From contig CM043949.1 in assembly GCA_014529385.2 (NCBI GenBank), positions 147,725,850 through 147,789,849 of the forward strand: a stretch of DNA of 64,000 nt, in the 5' to 3' direction. This document shows, piece after piece, positions 58,263 through 64,000 of this stretch. This stretch comes from Adiantum capillus-veneris. Taxonomy: Eukaryota; Streptophyta; Polypodiopsida; Polypodiales; Pteridaceae. The translations under genes and the position numbers were made by a program. The first letter of the stretch is position 1. Each line of letters starts with the position of its first letter. A model generated the notes under the pieces. That model made no database searches, had not been told where the DNA came from, and worked only from the letters and a program-made list of their open reading frames with translations.

Positions 58263-59593
58263 TGGTACAGTCCATGTGGTCTCATATTGCAGCACCATGT
58301 AGCTCATACATGGTGTTGAATCGAGAGCTTGTGGTTTCATTAGTTTCACAAAAATCTTGTTTGTTGTTGTGTTCACTTTGTGCTTCACATAAGCTAATCA
58401 TTACATACAATGTATCCAAAATATAATTAGCGTGCACATTGTTGATAGGATTTCCGCATGGGATAGGTGGGCCATAGAGAAAAGCATGTCCACATTTAGA
58501 GGCTTGCCCATGCTTAACACATTTTACATAGTTCTCCCTCTGCATGGTGAACGTATAGAAGAAAGAAGAACAAAAAAGAATGTTGTAAATAAGTGCAGAG
58601 AGAAAATACAAATGAGTAAAATATATACTATGTTTTCCTTTTATAGAAGATCAAAGTCGGGTTGTTCATGCTTAGCTATAATAGAGCATAGGGTCATCGA
58701 ACTTGGATCAATGTCCTGTGCTTAGCTTGGATAAGTGTTGGACCTTGCTTCTCTCTATGCTAAGATTGAGAAGACATTGAGATCTTCAAGCCAACACCCT
58801 GTGCTACAGTAATCAAGACTCAAGCTTTATTTGACATCTTTGAGACTACCTTGCAGAAGTGGTTATCATTTTTCAATATTTGTACACTTTTATTTAACCA
58901 AAAAATTATTTTAAAACAAAGGTGCTTCAATTTGATAAACACTTCAATGGAGTGCAGCCTAGTGTAAAGAGACTTCAATGTATTATTGAAAGAGGATTCT
59001 GACGTGTCGTTAGAGGGAACCTTACTTTTTGGGAACTCCTTGGGACCTATGTTTGATCGTTAATAAAAGAAATTTCATTTTTTTCTCAAGTAATCTTATG
59101 TCAATTTATCTCGAGGTTGTATTTATTTGTGACTACAAGAGAACCGATATTTGCTACCAAAATAAAACTTGGAAGTGTGGATTGGAGAAGTCATGGACTT
59201 TGGATGCGTGAGAGAGAGCTCTTTCTCGGGCACAAATGTTTGCTTCAAGAATTTTATTGTTACATCTTTCATGTAGAAGAGTTTTCAAACCTAAAATACT
59301 TCTAAAGAAAACTATGGAATCTACGTGTATGCATTCTTGAATTGACTTGAAAGTATGCAAACATGCCTTAATGAATGCTTACATTTAACAAGATGCAAGG
59401 CTAGAATTTTTGGACATTACCTTTTTCAATTTGGCATGAGATAGCATATTTAATTTTGTTTTCTTGTGGACAACAAATATACCACTATCTGCATTTGAAA
59501 CCTAATTGCTTGACCTCCACAGTAAATCTCCTATGTTGAAATAGAGAATCACTTAAACATAGTTTTGCGTACTCACTTTAACTCACTTTATCA
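58263..59593. other. Non-coding stretch, nothing recognised
   Basis: The open frame at 58282-58611 (minus) has no domain. The remainder is AT-rich with short frames on both strands. Confidence 0.35.
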
Positions 59594-59835
59594 CTCTGAG
59601 TGTCGCTTGGGCAAGTAGTGGACTTTACATTCATCAATAAGTCAAGGGATCCTATCTTGGACAAGTGCACCTTAAAACCAACCCTCCCATGGTGCAATAG
59701 AGCATATGCTAGCACTTTGAGTGTAACTTGAAGAAGTGTTGGACTTTTCATTCCTCCATAAATCAAGGGAACTTTGCTTGAACAAGTGCATCTTGAAACC
59801 AACACTCTTATGATGCAATAAATCATATGCTATAC
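59594..59835. repeat. Tandem repeat, two units of about 120 bp
   Basis: CTCTGAGTGTCGCTTGGGCAAG at 59594 recurs as CTTTGAGTGTAACTTGAAGAAG at 59714, and the following 100 bp align throughout (AAGTCAAGGGA / AAATCAAGGGA, ACAAGTGCA, CAACAC or CAACCC, ATGCAATA). A weaker third start may exist at 59836. The period is 120 bp; the two short minus-strand frames across it are probably chance. Confidence 0.8.
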
Positions 59836-61497
59836 CTTTTGTGTATGTCCCAAGCTTCAAATCAAGCGGTCCCAAATTAAAAGTGGACTTTGCTCGTAAA
59901 CAAGTGGATTCTATTCCTAAATGGATCTTAGGTTGCACAAGTGGTGGACCTTGAACAAAAACTTTAGGTACTCAGTTTGACCTTAGCTTGGACAAGTGTT
60001 GGGCGTTGAAAAAATCTTCATGTTGAGATAAGTCGTAGGTAGGACAATCAATATAGAAGTCTTCTAATGATCCAATTGATTGAAGCCATGGAATTTGATT
60101 TGTTTGTCGTGTAATTTGTGTGCGTAAAGTGGATTGGGACATCAAGAAAGAATAGTATTTTGAAAAAATCTTAATATTTTGTACAAAATATATTGAAAGT
60201 TGTTAAGTAGGGTATTGTGATTTTCCCACTTTACCTAATATGGTCTTAAATCCTTCTTTAAATTATGGAGCGATAGGATGTGGACTCATGACAAGCTACA
60301 CTTTTGCACTGCTAAACAGAAATCGTGTAAACGACCAATTGCAATCATTATGGGGTGTCCACTTTTTGTCTTGTGTGAAAGTTAAGATTGGATTCAATGC
60401 ATCGACCAAAGATCAAAAGTGACGAAAGCAAAGCTTATCCATACCAAGAGAAGGATTGATGAAAGAAGGCATCGACTAAAAAAGTAAGCCAAAGAGTGGT
60501 AAGAGCCATTTAGATAGGCATCGTTGACAGTATCTACAAAATGGATTAGTAGGAGAGACCATACCAAACAAAAGGGGAATATTCTTAGAGGAGTTGAGGA
60601 TTCTCCTCTCATAATAGAGAGGATACTGGGAGTGAAGTTGTAAATACCAGTCATACATACCCACATAAAGGTGACTATATGCTCCAAAAACATAAGGTGC
60701 TAAGGGACCTTCAAAATAGTGTGAACCTTCATAATTAGGGACCACTAAGGTCACAAGTTGGGTGGTGCCCCAACATTTCATTGGTACCAAGAACGAAAAA
60801 AGATAACTATAGGAGTAACTTATTACATAACTTATTTGAGGTTTAGCAGGGATGGCATCTTTATTGGACTCTCATGCCTTCCTTTTTGGAAAAAACTGTG
60901 TGAAGAAGACAATTCCGGAACTCTTGCCACTCCCACAATGGAAACCTGCACTTGGAGTTTGACGGCTTACAATCACTGTTCAACTGGAACCATCCCAAGG
61001 TAGAACACGGTTGCTAAGACCGGTCACACGAACACACCGAAAGAAAGGCCAATTAAATTGAATTGTCTGATGTACACATGCAAGGCAAGACCACCACACT
61101 ACTTGTTTGGAGAAAGTATAATGTTTGGTAAAAGAAAAGAGCACGAGGTTGATACCAATCCCTCTGCTTTAGACTTATTGTGACCTTCATTGGTGTTTTG
61201 ACTGATAAATGACTGAAATAAAAGTGTATAGCTGACATTTACATGAAGTGAAGTCAATGTTGAGGCTTAATTGTAGGGGAAGCTTCCGCCGACACTGCGC
61301 GATTGTAAGTTTTGATTGTGCTTCAAGCCCTCCAGTTCTCTTTCCGTACCAAGGGAGCTAGTTTTGAGAGCTTTGAGCAGTGATCAGCTAGAGTGATCAG
61401 CTAGCTGGCTAAATTTTCTTGGGCATCTGCGTGTGGCCGCAAAAACAACTTGTTTGCAAAAGCAGGTTGAGTAAAATCAAGCCATTTATTTTTCAGT
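59836..61497. other. Non-coding stretch left of the J-domain gene
   Basis: No known domain in any frame. The minus-strand frame 60476-60790 is open for 104 codons without a motif. The part nearest the gene (about 61250-61497) probably contains its 3' untranslated region. Confidence 0.35.
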
Positions 61498-62424
61498 TTA
61501 ATGAATCCCATTCTGCATTCGCATGCGTGCAGCCCATGAGTCTGCCCTCCTTGCTCCCATGAAACTCTGGCGTTTGAATGCAGAGAGTTGAGTCTCCCAT
61601 TGGGACTTCCAATCTGAGGGCTCACAATCCTGCAACAACCAGAATGTGAGAACAATGTGGACGTGCTTGCTTGCATAGAAGCGAGAAATAGCCAACAAAA
61701 TTCATCAATATCTAAAACCTGACATGCTAGCACGTCCCAAATTCATGTAACATGTAGAAGACACAAAGACCCAAAAATGTGTTTAAAAAATTCATCAAAC
61801 TGCCAGAACGCAATTATAAATGACACAAAACGAGGGATTCACCTGATCAGAGGGAGACCATGGGATCCTGCCCGCTGCAGCAGAGCCCCTACCGATGGCA
61901 ACAGCATGGTCGTAAACGGCTCGCCTCCGAGGGTCCGAGAGAGTTTCGTAAGCTTCTTGAATTTCAATGAATCGTCTGGTAGACTCCTCAGCACGTCCCG
62001 AAGGGCATACATCCGGATGATATCTTCTTGCCATTTGCCTGTATGCCCTCTTGATGTCAGAAAGACCCACATGCGGGGGAAGCTCCAAGATGTCGTAGAG
62101 ACTGATGGCACTGGCGGTAGCGTTTGCTGCCAAGAACCTACTTCGCACACCTGTGGGGCGATGATGGGTTTGTCGCAGAAACGGAGATTGTGTAGACGAA
62201 GAGAGGGAAAGGCACCAACTTGGCTGAGCAGGACGCCCCTTCGTGGGAGCGATCAGATGCTGCGCAGGAAATAGTGTGCCCATGTACGTCTGGTGGAAAT
62301 GTGGAGTTTCTAAAGTTGGTAGGCTGATGGCTATGGCGAAGCTCTGCAAGACCAGGTCAGACCGTCGCAGTTCGAGACGTGGCAAACCATGAGAATTTAG
62401 GCCTAAAGGCAATGGAAAGAGCAA
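61498..62424 (-). CDS. Chloroplast-type small DnaJ/J-domain protein, two exons
   Basis: J-domain proteins deliver clients to Hsp70 and stimulate its ATPase. Exon 1 is 62424-61843 and exon 2 is 61629-61498. A 213-bp intron (61842-61630) has donor CAG/GTGAAT and acceptor TTGTTGCAG, phase 0. The J domain (residues 108-172 from the first ATG) has the HPD triad at 136-138 and AYETLSDPRRRAVYD after it. Exon 2 encodes a 43-residue tail with SDWKSQWETQLSAFKR, which matches the C-terminal style of plant plastid J20 proteins (client: DXS of the MEP pathway, by family knowledge). The N-terminus is Ser/Arg/Thr-rich like a transit peptide. From the ATG at 62283 the protein would have 190 residues, close to J20; the TATA position favours that start over 62424. 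No lesions are seen. Confidence 0.88.
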
Positions 62425-62453
62425 TCTGCAAGGGTCGGCATATTTGCTTTCCC

Positions 62454-62461
62454 TATTTATA
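62454..62461 (-). promoter_or_regulatory. TATA box of the J-domain gene
   Basis: The minus strand reads TATAAATA. With usual spacing, transcription would begin near 62422-62432, which leaves no useful leader before the ATG at 62424 and about 140 nt before the ATG at 62283. This supports the downstream start. Confidence 0.6.
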
Positions 62462-62693
62462 ATAACTCATCTTAAACAGCTGGTCTATTACCCATCGTGA
62501 CTAGACCTTATCCGACTTGGTCGACGTTGACAGAGTTTCATTCCCAACCATATTGTGAAGTTGTTATTTGCCATTCCTCACATACATGTAACTAGTTTTC
62601 ACCAAAAACATGGGTTTAGAGGCGTTTCGCACAAGGCATGGGTTGACCCTCGTTGCACTCGTCACCTCTGTCGGAGTCCGAATTTCTCCTGCC

Positions 62694-63077
62694 CTACCCC
62701 ATGATTAAGTAACATGGGATCTTAAATGACCCCGAGCGGTGGGATCAACGGATGGGGTTGAGTGAGGGGAATCTCGAGGACGGCGGACGACAGACAAAAG
62801 GTCAACTTGGGGTCGCGAGCAGGATTTGAACCCGCGCGGCCGCGGGGAGAGGCACACGCTCCAACCATGTGCACGCGAGCGTTTGGTTGTCCAAGATGGG
62901 AAAACATAAATATATAAATTAAACAAAAATATTGAAAAGTAAACTAGGATGTAAAAAGTAAACTCGGACGCATCGAACGACTAAGCGCCGTTTTGATATT
63001 CGTGTCTCACTTCTCGCCCGTCGATCCCACAGCTCCCACATCATTTAATACCCCGTGTTACTTAGTCATGAGGCCTA
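62694..63077. mobile_element. MITE-like element with 57-bp inverted repeats enclosing a tRNA-like module
   Basis: 62695-62751 and about 63018-63077 are inverted copies with roughly a dozen mismatches (GGATCAACGG / CCGTCGATCC; AAGTAACA / GTTACTTAG). They lie 270 bp upstream of the J-domain gene. Between them is a tRNA-like segment (62809-62885) in minus orientation. A clear target duplication is not visible. The unit could be one MITE or two SINE-like tails in opposite orientation. Confidence 0.55.
62809..62885 (-). repeat. tRNA-related (SINE-like) segment
   Basis: The minus strand contains a B box, GGTTCAAATCC (62832-62822), inside a good T-arm (GCGGG/CCTGC). Upstream is a sequence resembling an A-box region (ATGGTTGGAGCG). 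The acceptor ends do not pair and no anticodon arm can be drawn, so it is not a working tRNA gene. Confidence 0.5.
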
Positions 63078-63229
63078 CCCCCTCTCACTGTAAAACTGCT
63101 AAAAGAGCCGCCATGTTCTTGTGTCTTAGCAATGAGAAGAAAAAAATGCTTTTGTCTCCTCAACCCTCCCTCTCCAGTGTGCGGAGCATCTTTTAGTGTA
63201 TTTTTTATTAGCTGAGATTTAGTGCATTT

Positions 63230-63538
63230 TTAACCGGCTACATTTGCAGAACCTTGCTTAGATTCCACACTTGCTTTGAAGAAAAACGATAACGTTTTAC
63301 AAGTTTCACTGTAATCACCAACAAATGCTTCACGTTTTGACTTAATTACTGGAAAATTTGCAAAGTGTTGTTTAGATTCTAAGCTTCCTTTGAAGAAAAA
63401 CGATAAAATTTTACAACTCTCAGTGTAATTACCAACAACTGTTTCAAATTTAGACCTAAAAATCGAAAGAGTTGTAAGTAGTTCATCGTTTTCTTCAATG
63501 CCAAAAAATATTTTTGGCAAGCATGGGACAAGACTCAC
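63230..63538 (-). CDS. 102-codon frame with a tandem 38-residue repeat, unrecognised
   Basis: Two units of exactly 114 bp lie in tandem (63251-63370 and 63371-63490), so the repeat is 38 codons in phase. Both units share the protein core LSFFFK-(A/G)-S-(V/L)-ESKQ, with GNYTESCK in one and GDYSETCK in the other. Differences between the units are largely conservative, which hints at past coding. It may be part of a larger repeat protein now broken, or a chance frame over a tandem repeat. No family is recognised. Confidence 0.35.
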   Translation of the reverse strand: MSLVPCLPKIFFGIEENDELLTTLSIFRSKFETVVGNYTESCKILSFFFKGSLESKQHFANFPVIKSKREAFVGDYSETCKTLSFFFKASVESKQGSANVAG

Positions 63539-64000
63539 ATAGTTGAAAGTTCATGTGGTATGCAATGTACACACGACAAGGAAATTGTTGCTGCATGGAG
63601 AATTAAACGTGGGAGAAATGCCTTGACGGGCACGATTTGCCCGCACTAGTAAGACTCTTAGCATACTTCATCATTGTATCTCCCAGTTTCTAGGAGAAAG
63701 CTTAGGTTCCTTGTTATTAGGGCCCAAAGTGAAAATAGGCCCCCCTAAGGAATTAACTAACCTTGGTAATTATTAAAGGTTTGGGTAATTCCATCCTCAA
63801 ATGTGGCCATTTTGAAAAGATGCATGCATATCTTCCTTCTTTAATGCCACATTCCATAGCTCAAATGTGTGGCACCAAAAGGTCACATCAAACATCTCTT
63901 TTCTTTGGAACCTGCACCCTTATTCTCTCCACTTAGTTTTGGTCCAATGAATTGTGAAAAACACATTAATTCTTCAATTCACTAGTATCACGTGCGGTAG
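63539..64000. other. Non-coding stretch at the window end
   Basis: No repeat shared with the rest of the window and no coding signal. Confidence 0.4.

Noticed and set aside
59578-59938. Repeat protein on the minus strand
   Set aside because: Two overlapping frames cross the 120-bp tandem repeat, but unit differences include many non-conservative changes and no motif.
62809-62885. A working tRNA gene on the minus strand
   Set aside because: The T-arm and B box are good, but the acceptor ends do not pair and no anticodon arm can be drawn.

Overview
This window is plant nuclear DNA, almost entirely layered LTR retrotransposons and their decay products, with one confident host gene near the right end. 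The plant assignment rests on a chloroplast-type DnaJ protein, a decayed organelle-type PPR gene, chromodomain Ty3 and Ty1/copia elements primed by initiator tRNA-Met, and long (AG)n, (CT)n and (AC)n tracts. The loose gene spacing and the PPR style make me lean towards a fern or another non-flowering lineage, but the sequence does not prove that.

Left part (1-30.8 kb). Positions 1-2371 are the 3' part of a Ty3-type element that has protease and integrase but no reverse transcriptase between them. From 4638 to 30796 lies a decayed chromodomain Ty3 element (here Gy1) split by two insertions. The first, at 8087-16717, is a copia element on the minus strand (A, duplication AAAGA) that carries a 3.1-kb inverted copia segment (B), so it forms a giant near-palindrome. 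The second, from about 18610 to 27589, is a pol-less element (D) with a strongly acidic reading frame; D's LTR is itself split by a complete 5.5-kb copia element (C, 20860-26405, duplication GGTAT). Gy1 resumes with integrase and chromodomain and ends in its 3' LTR.

Middle part (30.8-44.5 kb). This holds fragments of a degenerate chromovirus-like family (H), the 3' end of an element (F) related to E, a small LTR element (I, 35921-38168, duplication ATTTT) with a non-retroviral reading frame, a PPR pseudogene next to a 188-bp GA tract, and a 584-bp fold-back element (43340-43923).

Right-centre (44.5-52.6 kb). Element E, on the minus strand, has LTRs of about 2.3 kb, a gag-like frame and a second acidic frame but no pol. 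One of its LTRs contains a 1339-bp DNA transposon with TIRs and TTAA duplications, and the other LTR supplies the empty site. After E come an (AC)n tract, a PIF1/Helitron-type helicase relic and long degenerate family-H copies.

Right end (58.3-64 kb). A two-exon J-domain gene (61498-62424, minus) looks intact, with a TATA box upstream. Beyond it are a MITE-like inverted repeat enclosing a tRNA-like module and a tandem 38-codon repeat frame. Apart from the J protein, nothing in the window is likely to yield a functional host protein. The main interest is retrotransposon recombination, movement of defective copies in trans, and pol-less elements with acidic frames.
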